A stretch of 64,000 nucleotides of DNA, taken from contig NC_065895.1 of NCBI RefSeq assembly GCF_905147045.1, positions 3,105,001-3,169,000 of the forward strand, in the 5' to 3' direction. The DNA comes from Nymphalis io. Its lineage: Eukaryota > Arthropoda > Insecta > Lepidoptera > Nymphalidae. Shown one piece after another: positions 12,833 through 25,500 of the stretch. A program made the position numbers and the translations under genes. The notes beneath the pieces were generated by a model, which was given only the letters and a program-made list of their open reading frames with translations, made no database searches and was not told the DNA's origin. The first letter of the stretch is position 1; each line of letters opens with the position of its first letter.

Positions 12833-14027
12833 TTTCTGTACTTATATATTGAAATCGTAATTCTAGTAATCTAGACTGATTTTGAATTGAGTGTTTGAGT
12901 TGGATGGTTGGTTTAGTATTGTAACTATTAAGTGACGATGGGATCGTGTTCCAGGATTTGTTAATTACCAAAAAAAAAATCTTATTTCACCCAAACGAAA
13001 TCAGGATGGGCAGCTAGTATTGCATACTTACTGCAGTACTATAAGCAGTATCTCACTGCACTACTTCTTTTAATCACAGTTACTAAGCAATGACGTCAAG
13101 CTGACATATTTGTTTCGAGTGCTTGCATTTTCTATGCGGTCAGACTATATTTTATGGCTATATTATATTATATGGCTTTATGTAATTATAAAGTACTAAT
13201 TCTGTTGCCGTTTCTGTCGCTTGGATTTTATATTTATAGATACAGGAACAATATATCTGGTAAGAAAATATTATATGTAATTTCATGGAAATCCACTCCT
13301 AATCACAACGCACGACTCTTTGCACGACAGACCAATACTTTTGAATTGACATTAGAACAAAAATCAGGTATCTAGAGTTTCATAAATTGGAAGTACAAAT
13401 TTAATTTAAAAAAAAAAATTAGAACAATGCCTTATAATACAAGTTAAAACACACCAAATATTATGAATACCACTATTGAATTATTTCTCAAGATCTTAAC
13501 AATGGAAATTAAGTCAACTTCGCGTAAACCTTTAATAAAACTCCTTTACAACCCCATCGACGTTATTCCCAGAACAATCTCAAGGTTAAATCGGAGATGT
13601 GTATTGTTCTGACGGTATGCTCAGGTATATGCAGATCGAAGTCAAAGAAATCTCAGGTAGATAAGCAGGTATAACGAAGTGGCGTAATATGAACTTTTGC
13701 ATTACAGTGGGTCATTGGCTCACGAATAAAAACGAGTTTTTATGATCGTATAACATATTAAAAAAATGCCCTTTATATTTCTAACACAAAAGGTTACCGT
13801 CTATTTAATTTACAGCGCTACTAAGATGTATATTTTTTTAGGCACTTTTGTAACGCTTTAAATTTAAACCTCTTCAACGAACAGTTGCAGAAAATAGGAC
13901 CAAGCATTGAATCTTTCGGCATTCCGTGAATCATGAGCTTTATTGGAATTATCCAAGTTTCGCTAAGAGCGAAACGTTTTGTCAGAGGTAGAAGGATGGA
14001 TCGAGTTTTGGAGTCGCAATTAGACAC

Positions 14028-14110
14028 GGCAGGGCGGAGACGGGCGCGACCCGGGCGCGGTTCGGACCACTCCCGATCAATCAGCTCGCATACCCGCGGT
14101 AATTAATTTA
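14028..14110. promoter_or_regulatory. GC-rich non-coding patch in nmo intron 1
   Basis: GGGCGGAGACGGGCGCGACC and neighbouring bases form an isolated GC-rich block in AT-rich intron, followed at 14099-14113 by TAATTAATTTATTGG-like homeodomain-type sites. No ORF is convincing. Regulatory function is a guess from composition only. Confidence 0.25.
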
Positions 14111-14739
14111 TTGGACGATCTAAGCCTAGAACCTAGCTATATATGCTTGATTTAAAACCAATATATAAGAATATTTACATATTCACCTCCTAATATTAAC
14201 GCGGATATATACAACGTCTACCAAACTCGACAGGATTGATTAATTTAAAGACTTTGTATACTTTTAAATCCCACACATAAAAACGATATTTTAGTTGATT
14301 TCAATTAATTTAAGAGATTGTGTTATTTAGCACTATTGTAAATATTATCTTCGAATCAATAAAATTGAAAAATGAATAAAATAAACGTTGCGTATTAAAA
14401 AAATATTAGTCACTGCTCTTAAATACGAATATGAAATGCGATACACGAAATGTTAACTAACTTTCTATGTCGGTGTTCACGAAAGTCCATCTAGTAGGTA
14501 CATCACGTTACGATTATCTTGTCACTCGTGAGCATCTCACTACTACAATCTAAGAACATGGAGATATGAATAGTAAAGCACTCAAATGGAAATAATAGAC
14601 TCAATTGTTATCTCCATCTCAAACACAAACGAGAAAGGTTAGAATAAAAAATAAAAATAAAACTCCGGAATATATATAATGTTAATTTAAAACGAATCCT
14701 TATTTGCATTCATCGAACGAGTGTAGAACTCCTTCTTTC

Positions 14740-15260
14740 TCCGAGCGCAGACTCAGGGTCGGGTTTTTAGGGCCCTCGACCTGATCGACGCGATCTCGGA
14801 ATAATCAAGCGTACCTCCCCTCGTTGCGGTCGTTCACACACAATCGACGCGCCTAGCGCCGTAAGGGCCCTACCTACGCAGGAAGAGTCGACACAAAGCG
14901 TCCACCCATACCTAGCAACCCTCGCGGTGCCGTACGATGCACTACACCTAGCTAGTTTCCAATATCACGAAAACAACCTTAACGTCATGTATCGTAGGTC
15001 GTTATTGTAAGTTATATACAGGCGTTGCAACCATTTCGACAACGGAAAGCAGCTCCGGCGAATCAAAAACGAGACAAATGTGGAGCAATAAAGCGCAGAA
15101 TCGGCCAAAGTCGGGCCGCTGTCGGAGAACGCAATGTGCATTCGATTGCAGAAAACATGAATATTGAAAACCGCTCTTATGTCTTACACGGTGAATCGAA
15201 TACACTTCGACGAGTAAATCAAAACGCCACGTGTTTACAGAGGGCTAGTGCCCTCTAGTT
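14740..15260. promoter_or_regulatory. GC-rich non-coding island in nmo intron 1
   Basis: About 520 bp of markedly raised GC, with short overlapping open frames on both strands at 15002-15258 that resemble no protein I know and have no consistent splice signals. It could be an enhancer or an alternative promoter/untranslated first exon of nmo. I see no decisive core promoter motif. Confidence 0.3.
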
Positions 15261-16658
15261 AGTGCCGATTAGAAACACCGAAGTTCCTAACTCGACGCAC
15301 ATGTTGTAAAATGTAAACTTATTTCGCGCGCTAACTTTGTTATAGTTCACTGAAATAAATTCTAAATTGGAAAAGTCTTCGCAATAAAATATTACGATGA
15401 CCGTTAAAAACCGTAAAAAAGTTCGAAACTGTTTCTAGGGGCTTTCTCTCGCGAACGTGGAACTGAATGGTAGTAAAATATCGTGTGTGTATAGTGACTA
15501 ATATAAACAAAACGAGAACATACATATTATTTTTTACGCAAACTGACTTTCTTAAGAATGTTCATTAGGTAAAATAAAATGATAACTAATAAAGAACTAT
15601 TTAAATTAAGGATTGTTTATATTTTTATGGAAAATATAAATATCAATGTTTTATTGTCAACTTTTGTGTGATTAACAAGTTTTAACATAAATGATAAATA
15701 TTTTTTCTTTGAATACACTTAGTTTTACAAGATTTAATTGAGTTAAAAAGTTTCTGAACAACTAATATCTAAGAATTTAAATTATTTGTAAATATGTTCT
15801 TTATAAAAATAAAAATATATTATAATTTTAAAATCATAATACATTAGGTGTTTATTTTTATTTCAATTATTTTTGAGTTTGTTTTATATATGTGTGTAAA
15901 AAAAATAACTTTAACTTTTGGTTTGATGAATGGAATGGAATTAAAATAAAAAACATTGTAAATTATGATTATGTATGGGCTGTATAACTAAGTAAGTGCT
16001 ACCAAATAAGTTAAGTTTATTTCAATGGGTGCATTACTAATAAGTAATTGTGTGTGTTAATACTGCCGTCTATAGTTCTGGGCATTGTAATAAAACAACA
16101 ATGGTTTCTGTTATTCCTGTGGGTCACAAGTTTTCACATGCATACATTATATTACCCTTACTTCTTAAACAATTACATCACATTTCCAATGAATTATTAA
16201 TTATTATTTTTGGGCTTGTAGGAGTTAGGGGTCGGTCAATCTAAATGCATGATTTAAATTTCCATAACAATGTGATGGTCGAGTTAAAAAAATTACAAAT
16301 AATTATTGCAACATAATAATAATTAGTGGCCTATTATTACTTTTAATGACTAATATAAATTAAAACAATTTCCATAAATTCAATGGATAAACAACATATT
16401 ATATTTGAAAAAAAATCTCTATTAAATGTTTTATTTTTATGAGTTGCTATTATTTATCATGTTTAAAATAAATGAACAAGTCTAACAAAATTGTTGTTAC
16501 TAAGAGGAAGTTGTGTTTACTAACAGATTAAAAGTAGCCTGTTAGGTCAATATTGTTAATAGGAACGTCAAACACACTCTTTCTCTTTTATATCAATAGC
16601 CTTAGGGCAGCATAAATAACACGAGCTAAGATCATATAGGTACATAAATATGACTCAC

Positions 16659-16855
16659 CATACTACACCAAAGGCGCCATAGCCTATGGGGCGGTCGGGC
16701 TGTACGTCGGTCGGTATGGCCGGCGTCTGGTAGTAGGGCGCCGCCGCCGCCAGGATGGCGCCCTGCGGCGCGCTCTGCGTACCGCCCTGCATCAGGGACA
16801 TGGACACACTCATGGAGACGCGAGAGTGCCGCGCGGGGCCGCTTACAGCCGCCAT
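16659..16855 (-). CDS. nmo: nemo / Nemo-like kinase (NLK), first coding exon
   Basis: NLK/nemo is a proline-directed MAPK-related Ser/Thr kinase acting in Wnt, TGF-beta and planar polarity signalling in nucleus and cytoplasm (family knowledge). The exon encodes 65 residues plus two bases of the next codon. Residues 1-50 are a low-complexity Ala/Ser/Gln-rich leader, followed by DVQPDRPIGYGAFGVVW (50-66), which as I recall it is identical to human NLK just before and through the glycine-rich loop (G58-x-G60-x-x-G63-V). The exon ends TG|GTGAGT, a strong donor splitting the Trp codon. ATG at 16855 was chosen because it is the first in-frame Met; another open frame starting near 16859 is out of frame with the kinase motif. 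The rest of the kinase (SVTDPRDG onward) is not found to the left in this window. Local base use is very GC-rich compared with its surroundings. The identity is firm; the exact start is less so. Confidence 0.93.
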
Positions 16856-17300
16856 CCAACCGCTCCGCGGCTCGCCGTCACCGCAGACTCATCACACGAT
16901 CAACCTCTCGGCCTCGACACTATGCCTCGATCACCAGACCGCTCCCGGTTGACACGCGACGCTATCACCGGTTACTTCTTTATTATTCATGCTCGAACGA
17001 CTATGCGGGAATCACTCAACGCACTTTACACGGATGAACGGGACACCTGTCAATTTCACCGGTTATTTACACGTTTGTCGGTTATTTTGCTATTATCTAT
17101 AGCACGGATATAAGTTTTGACTTCAGTTTCAAATGTTTCAGGACAAAGGATGAGACCGTGATAAATAATAATTATTTTTAAGACACAGACAATCGTCCAC
17201 ACACCACGAAAATCGAGCGAGACTGGCCTGCTATGGAAGGGGGAGGAAGCGGTATGAGAGCGAGACAAAAAACAACAATGGCGGCGACGCAATGAACAGC
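16856..17300 (-). promoter_or_regulatory. nmo: Probable 5' UTR and promoter region of nmo
   Basis: The GC-rich stretch immediately upstream of the nmo start codon has no other coding signal. On the plus strand, 17272-17282 reads ACAATGGCGGC, a close match to the YY1/Pho-type element (GCCGCCATTGT on the gene strand). GC content falls sharply beyond about 17.34 kb. I cannot place the transcription start or exclude a non-coding upstream exon. Confidence 0.4.
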
Positions 17301-20300
17301 TGCTTTGCTAGATGTTGGCTTTGGCTTGGCTTGCTTCGGTCGACTCACTCAATACAGAAAATAAGCTAAATCTGCGCTAACCCGAATACTTATTCCTAAT
17401 TTTTATTTTGATGATACGACGAGAGTTTTTAATATTGTCGTTTTAAGTTTTTTACTCAAATTTTTACGAAATCAACGACTTGAATATTATTAATTACAAG
17501 ATTCCTTTTTCTATTATTTTCATAGTGAACTTTTTTTTTAAATAAAATATAAAATGAAAATTCATAAATTTCTTTTTATAACTTTTTTGTCTGTGTACTG
17601 TTTATATTTAAAACAATACACATATATGTATAGTATATTAATATCAACTTTATAACAAACACTTAATTCACATATTTATTTAGTTGTTCGCAATTCAAAA
17701 TGGACTAGGAATAAGTTCGTAATAATTATTTTTGTCAGTAGACTGAGTATTGGGATACCTATGCTACCTATACAATATATTTTTAATAATTAGGTGAGTT
17801 CATAAATTTTTCATATTCTATGATATGATGTTCTATATCTAGATAATACTTTACATATATTCACTAAAATAAAACAATAAGTAATTCTCTTAAAATTTAC
17901 GAAAATATTAAATAATGGTGCAAGTATAAAAAAATATAGGGAAGTTTTCATTAAATTGACAATTCAAGTCTTAGCTAGTGTTTTTTTCAAGATTAACATG
18001 GTACATATGAATGTAGTCCTATGCTAAGATTGCTCTTATTAGTATACATATAAATACTATTTTTAAAAATTGTTCAATACTTACATGCCAATCTATATAC
18101 TCTAGTAAGATAGCAATAATAAATAAAACCGATAACAACCAAATCATCTACTTAGTAAATAGTTGTGTCAAAAACAAACTATGAATTAAACTTTTATATA
18201 AACATATATATTAGTTGCAGCTTGGCTTATGAAAATTTAACCGACATACATTTAGTGTTTTCACCTAACACGTTTGCCTAACCCTTAGAGCATATTACAT
18301 ACATTCGTCTTGGTGTATTAGGCACAATCATTATTTATATATAATTGTATGTCTAATCAGTTTTAACAGAGTGACACTGAACGGCTTTAGACCCTGGCAG
18401 GTAATGCTAAGTTCGTAGAAATTAATACCCAGGGCTGGGCAAAATGAATACTTTGATTTAATTAAAATACAAATTGCAAAATACATTCAGTCCATTTGAT
18501 TGCAATAAATTGTTGTAAGTCTTCTTCAAGAACGAATTTAACTTCTCGGTTACTCGAAAGTTTCATATTCCCTACGTAAACATAAATAATACAGTACGAA
18601 TACTAGGTACAATAACCCTATATATATCAGAAATCGTAAATTTTTCTTTGGAAAACTGCATAATTTTATCAATTTAATATTGACTAACCAACTTTAATTC
18701 TGACTAACAAAAAAATTTAATACTGACTAATCAGTTTTCCCGACTTACTTACTGCATTTCCACTTCCTAATAATGCTACTAGAGCTTTCTGAACTTAATT
18801 CATAACTAAAAAATACATTAACCGTAAAAATATACTTTAGGTAAGTAAATGATACCTGTCCCGTCTTATTTCGAAGCCGGAATTACGAGATTTTCAAGTC
18901 CTTCTTCTGGTGATCCTCTAGTAGTCCTGGGCTTCTAAATAAATTCAACAAAGGAAATTTTACGTATGACGAATAAAACACTGGATCCGGCAAACAATTT
19001 TATGACACCCTCCAAATACCTAATAAAATTTTATTTTACGTATATGTAAATTGTCACTATAAATTTGACAGTAGTATGAAATATTTATTAAGTAATATGA
19101 AATTTAGTAGGAAATATGTAGGTAGTAATGCCTGCCATGATTATATTAACTTTTATACGCTTATTATGTGTTCCATGGAAAAAGTTACTAATTATATGTA
19201 TAGTAAGAAAACAAATCTCCCGACTTACTAGTCCTTTATTGGTCGGTGAATACAATAGCGAAACATCAAAACAAACTTCCTTTGATACTTTTTTTTAAGA
19301 ATCATAACTATTTCGTTCAACATTACACTGCTACAGCTTTCAAAGTTTAATTTCGTATTAATACTTAAATCGTTAGGGAATTTGTTTGAAATGAAATTTC
19401 CATGTATAAATATCAATTATTTTATCACAGAGAATCACATTGTGTTATACAACATATTTACGTGGCTAGTACAAAATATTTCTTACAATGATCTATATAG
19501 ATGTATAGAATAATATTAGTAAATACTTAAATTACCAGTGAAAATCTACACACAACTATAAAATACTATATTATGATTAGCTCAACAATTTTATTTAATA
19601 CAAAATATAGAATATTACATTAGGGTTTCGAAAATAAATTGCACGAAAATAATAACAAAACGTAGATATTTATTTATCGTTACGTAAACATTTCTAAAAT
19701 TCGAACATGTGTAATCAAGCAAGGTGAGAATAGATTTTTCAAGAAAACAAACAAGAAAAAAAAAATAGTTTATTTAAAAAAATTATTTTCTTATTTGTTT
19801 GGCTGTTATTAAATAGGCGGGATGATATTATAATTTATTATTGTAATGTAATGTAAATAATAACTCGCATATTAAAGACTAAACGACGCTTAGACGTTCG
19901 CGCGGACATGAAAATATTTTGTAAAAATTTTCATTTAGAATAATTACTTTCCAGAATATAAATTCTTTAATATACAACTATACGAGATTTTAGGAAGTTA
20001 AAAAATTGATTGTTGAAATGAGTTTTTAATGTCGCTGTCGCCGCTGTATTGACATTATAGTGTACAGTCCTGCCGGTGTTACTGTTGGGATGGATTTTGG
20101 CGGGCCTGCTTGGATGAGATTACATCATTTATTCTAATACCAAACAGCAATAATTTTTACTGTATTGTTGTGTTATAGTTTGATGTTTTGGTAGTGTAAT
20201 TATAGACACAAAGGACATAACATATTAGATTCCATAGCTAAAACAGAATTGATGTTATATTACAAACACAGTGCCCCATTTGCCCATCTGCCTACTGAAA

Positions 20301-22150
20301 ATAAAAAATAAAGACATATATCAAACGCTATAGTTATTTTTACGTATAAACATATTACATAAAAAATATATTAAAACATCAGATTATAACAGTTTTTTGA
20401 AGATAATATTAAAAAAAAAACTGCTAATCTAATATTATTATATTGACTAATATTTTAATACAGATAAATAAACAAATAGTTGTAGATATATGTCTATTTT
20501 CTAAGTGGTTGGAAGATTTGGATTTTTTATCTGTGGGTTAAAGTTTCGATATAATGGGTTAATGTTATATATAAGTGTATTACAATCATATTTTTTAAAC
20601 GCATATAATATTAGCAAAAGTTTTTTTACATTACGCACCGAAAACACAATCAATTCCATAATATGGTGCAAGAGTATAAGAATGAATAAAAATATATATT
20701 ATTTACGTCATGTTTTTAGGCAGTATAAATGAAAAATTTAAATCATTTTAAATTTAAAAATAATCATATTTAATTTTTTCTGTTTTGTATAAGATTATAA
20801 TTCTGAAAGTATTTTGTTATATTTTAGCCCATTAAAAAAATTACGTGATATTATTTACAGAGATTTCGAAAATTTTAATGAACTTTTAATATATGTAAGA
20901 AATAAAACGGTTAACATTATTATTAGAGCGTAAGATATTTTACATTTTTTTTTAATTTAAATAGACTTAAGTATGCAAGTTTACGGACACATCCAAAATA
21001 CATAATTTATTCTGTATTCAAACTACAGTGTTATATAACAATTCCCAAAATATTGAAATTGTTTCCGTTGTAGTAAAACTTTAAAATACATTCCAAACTA
21101 TTAATTTACAGACATCACTACGAATTTATTATATTAAGGTTATTTTATTGTCTATATACACCTATTTTTGGACTGGATTGAATCCTTCTTTAAAAATTCG
21201 TTTCTTCAAACCTCTACAATTGGATGATTATTTAGGGTTTATTTTGAGTCGTATATCTTTTAAATAACCATTTATCATGACGTCACATTTTTTACTATAG
21301 TTTCGGTTCAATACTGGCCTTTAACATTAATGACAAAATAAATAATGAAAATCGGTGAAACTTTTTCATTCTTGCTAATTTGCAGTAAATAATTTAAAAC
21401 AAAATTAAATATACTCCAAAGCAACTTGAATATTCCGAAGCTTTAGTCAGAAATAATTTATTTCACAACCAAAAAAGTTACAACCGAAGTCAATCATAGT
21501 TTTGATATTAGAATTATCAATTATATAAATACAAAACACAAAGAAGCAAATGAAAAAGTTCGGTCACACAATTGAATGTTAATCATAAATGCGACGTCAC
21601 ACATTCGAAATTCGATGAACACTACCATACCTTATCGAATATTTGCAACCATTTTCCCATTCCGCATGGATTTTTCTTTGATGACATGACATGAACAAAT
21701 TATTTCGTAGATTTACTATGTAATGAGATCTTTTTAAAATTTGAATGAGTCTCTTTATATTTTCCTTGCAAATGAAATAGCCTATATTAATTTTTGGTAC
21801 ATAACTCGTATAACACAGCATGACGTTGTAAAGTGTATAAACATTAACAATAATTTGTACGTAGATATTTCTAGATTCAAGAGATCAAAAACTTTTTTTT
21901 CCGGTAGAACGGTAATGGTTTTATATACTGGTTATTAATGATTCATAAAATTAACGGATATTTAAGTTTTTTTTTTAATTTATTATTTGCATGATTTTTA
22001 GCGTGCTTTTCTTAAAAATTGATCATTTTAATTAAAAATATTGCACATAAATTCTGGTTAATTTCAAAACCTAGTAACTACTCATTATGGCCTTATTTAA
22101 AATAGGCCATATATAAAAAAAGTAACTATACTATATGCAAAAAAGACACA
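17301..22150. other. AT-rich spacer between nmo 5' region and UBE3B 3' end
   Basis: I see no exon-like sequence, RNA gene or intact transposon here. One very degenerate family B copy is listed separately at about 20.12-20.3 kb. The rest is AT-rich with short homopolymer runs. Confidence 0.6.
20120..20302 (+). mobile_element. Very degenerate repeat family B copy
   Basis: Landmarks appear in order: TACTGTATTGTTGTGTTATA, GTGTAATTATAGACACAAAG, GGACATAACAT and GCCCATCTGCCTACTG near the 3' end, each with several differences from better copies. Confidence 0.5.
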
Positions 22151-22156
22151 TTTATT
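22151..22156 (-). terminator. UBE3B: Candidate UBE3B polyadenylation signal AATAAA
   Basis: TTTATT on the plus strand reads AATAAA on the gene strand, about 230 nt beyond the stop codon and the nearest exact match I see. Cleavage site not determined. Confidence 0.4.
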
Positions 22157-22386
22157 GATAATGACATTCTAGTAAATATATATAAATAAAAAACGTTATT
22201 TCTAATAATAATAATATGTAAAAAAATATTTGTAATAGGTTTTGAAATTAAACAGTCGAATAAGTTGTAATAAGAATATGACGTTTTTAAACAGTGCTGC
22301 CATCTCGAAAAATAAGTTAATTTTTTTTCTAAAGGTGCACAAAACACGATTATGAAAGGAAAAATATACAAACATTTGCGAATACA

Positions 22387-22559
22387 CTACGAAAGTTCAA
22401 AACCAGTGTTACTGTTAACAGCGTATCGAAGCTTATCTCGAAGCGTGCTCCTTTTCTGATAGTTTGGTAGCTTAAGTAGATTGAAACACGTCGACGACGT
22501 CGGCAGCCGATTTAATGGATCCTTCTTTCTTATTGTAAAGAAACCGCGTATTACGCTGC
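22387..22559 (-). CDS. UBE3B: UBE3B exon 19 (catalytic cysteine, stop codon)
   Basis: Residues 1022-1078. Contains RLPTSSTCFNLLKLPNYQKR with the catalytic Cys at about 1046 (human C1036 by recollection), then LRDKLRYAVNSNTGFELS and TAG at 22387-22389. The terminal acidic-hydrophobic ELS end is typical of UBE3B. Confidence 0.95.
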
Positions 22560-25500
22560 CTGAAATGGAATAAAAAAATGGCTTGCTTCAGCAACCCAGT
22601 CGTCTTTGGATGAGGAGCTCACGATTCAACATGACGATTTAATCCTAGGCTCTCAACATACGTTTTGACTTTAAAGATATTAAGGAAGTAAATTGTTAAC
22701 TTTTCATTGTTAAAGAAATAAATCGAAGTCAAAAAACTCGCACTAAGCACAGTGGTGACTAATTTGCTCGACTGTTTGTTCGATAAATATTAGTGTACCT
22801 ATAGTATCGCCTGTGTCTTCATCGTCACCGACTTCTACGCAGCGGATCGAAAACGGAGGCTTTAAATGTGCAAACCCAAGCACCGGTGGTTTTGAGCACG
22901 ATGTCACGAACTAAAAAATAATGAAACATGCAATAATTTACCTGTGCCATATTCCATATATATATATAAGTCATAGACAAAAAAATCCAATACGCTTATG
23001 TTAGATTATCAGAATTCGGGGATGGCTAATCTAAAATACATGAATACTTCAAAGCCCATGTTATACACATGTCTCAAGAATATCCATGATTGACTTTCCT
23101 AAGCCAGACGAGCATGTTTGCTGCAGGTTGTTGGGGAGGGGGGCGTACCTTGAGGAACATGGCGCGCTCGTTCTCGCTGAAGTCTCGCTGCAGCACGTCC
23201 CACAGCCAGCACACGACGCGGTGCGAGTCGTGGAAGCCGCCGTAGTACTGCGTGTGGCGCCGCAGGTCGCGCAGGTCCAGCGGCACGTTGTCGCCGCTGA
23301 TCAGCCGCTGCAGCTGTCAGGGAACATACTACTTATGTACACATGTACGAAAGTATTACCTATCCTTTTGATGTTTGAAAAAAAAACGTTTCTGTATCTC
23401 TTAAAATAAAAATGTGGCTCCTACTTTATATAAAACAAAAAAAAATGTAGAAGGAATTTGCGATAAGGAGAAACCAGTGAAATATCAACATGAAGGTGCA
23501 TATCTTTTATTTTTTCACTTTTGACTGCAAATCCAGCAAAGTATGTTGCGAAAGAGGACTGCTTAATCTCAGAAACATTTTTCTATTACAACATTATCTT
23601 TGTTGCAAAAAAAAAAAACTATTTTTTATTTTTTATGGTTTGTGAAGAATCTTGAATAATTAGTATTATGCCTTTACAATAATAATGATATGGTAATATC
23701 CTTATACATAATAAAAGGAATAACCATGTAATGTTACCTCAGGTGTAGAAAACAGGGAGAGCCACTCTGGATTAATAATCGTTCTGAATCCTTTAATGAA
23801 TGCATTCGTCTGATCTTTTATTTGAGTATGCATACGGAAATGTGCCATTAGATGTATGTAGTTAATTCTGGAAAAAAATAATTTCTACATATAACAAACT
23901 TGGTTGTATAATGATAAATCAGTGACAGTGAATGTTAATTTCAATTTAAAAAAAAAGTACTTTTGCGATACAATATACATATAAGCACAAGATGTATATA
24001 AATTATTACTTTTAAATGTGTCATGTATAATATTATGTTACAAGAAGTTTTAATTATATAATAGTAACAATAATAATAATATCCTGGGACATTTTTCACA
24101 CACGGCCATCTGATCCCAAATTAAACTTGTACAAAGCTTGTGCTATGGAAACCAGACAACTGATATACTACATATACTACTTTTCTTTTGTAAATACATA
24201 TATTATATAGATAATTACACCCAGACTCAGGACAAACAGACATGTTCATGCACACAAATGTCTGTCCTGGGTGGGAATCGAACCCACAACCTTCGGCGTG
24301 AAAGGCAAGTATCTACCAACCACGCCAACCGGCTCGTCATTTATAAAAAATTATAAAAATTATAAAAGTATTTACTTGTTTTCATTAGTAACAGGTATAG
24401 CTTTTCCTCCGGGTACGAGCTCATGTGTGACAATTTCACCTAATCTTTCTTCGTCTACCGAAAATGTTAATTCTAGACTTGAGATATCCCCCTGAAAACC
24501 AAACATATTTAATAATTTAATTATATGAATAAAATATAATATGAATAAAATGTTAAAATAAAATAAAATATTGAAAATATAAAACTATTATGGCCTTACT
24601 TATAAACATTGTTCGACACTTGTATCTATCTTTCTGTCATAATTGAGTTGCCATTAAAAAAAAATAAGACACAGAATTGTTTTATTAATTACCCCTAAGA
24701 AACATTTGGAGGTTAAGTCTTTAATGTATAAACAATCAATTCTAAGTTCAGACATAAACAAATATATCACCTGGAAATGTTTAATATAAGTGAGACTGCG
24801 GTACAGATCACGATCCAGGGATGGCAGCTCGTCGATCCAGCTGTACAGCGCTTGTTGTGTCTGACCCAACACTTGACTTAAGAAAAAAGAAGCGAATGGC
24901 ACGTCCACTACAATACCCTAGGGATACATTTGTGATTAATATTATAACTTTGATTACTAAAATTTGTGATTAATATTATTGCCATAAATAATTGTCAAAA
25001 AAGTAATTACATCATTTAGTAAAATTTAAGTTGTTTTACTAAAAACCTAAGATTTATATTTTTGAATAAACAAAATGCTAAAAGAAAATCATTTATCTTT
25101 TATTATTTGATTTTATGAAATATATTATCAAAATATATTTCCATATTTTATAAGCACTTTCAAATCGTCTTTTTACAGGATAAAGTTGAATGTTACACTA
25201 ACAGTATAGAATGTATATACTACACCAAGGAACTCGGTAGCAGATTAATAATACAGTAGAAAAATGCCTCACAGTAACACCATCGGAACAGATAACAAAT
25301 ACTAATTTATTTCTATTCATTTGAAATACATGTAGATGTTAAACTGGTACCTCATAAACAGCTTTTCCAAGCATACGTCCGATAAATTCAAATAGTTGAA
25401 GGTGATTCTCTTGCAGACACGACGTCGGCGACGGATACAACCTCTCCTCGCTCGTCACGCGGAAAAGGTTCAGAGACGGATCGAAAACTCGCTTTATCGT

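Larger units (their letters stand above)
1..16658 (-). other. nmo: nmo first intron (partial; no coding exon seen)
   Basis: This stretch lies 3' of the nmo exon 1 donor, and no acceptor followed by kinase-like coding sequence was recognised in it. The second coding exon therefore appears to be beyond the window, making the first intron longer than 16.6 kb. The stretch holds decayed LINE and SINE copies, a (TA)n tract near 11.4 kb, a small tandem duplication at 1.66-1.93 kb, and GC-rich non-coding patches near 0.4-0.53, 2.33-2.4, 14.0-14.1 and 14.74-15.26 kb. Remaining parts are AT-rich sequence in which I see nothing interpretable. Confidence 0.6.

Noticed and set aside
15002..15258. Overlapping 67- and 77-codon frames on both strands
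   Set aside because: Both run through the same GC-rich island; neither has splice context or homology I can see.
22087..22110. ATGGCCT/AGGCCAT inverted arms downstream of UBE3B
   Set aside because: Only 7-bp arms in AT-rich DNA; chance is likely and bacterial-style terminators do not apply.
24271..24495. 74-codon plus-strand frame
   Set aside because: It is the antisense of a SINE head joined to the antisense of UBE3B exon 15.
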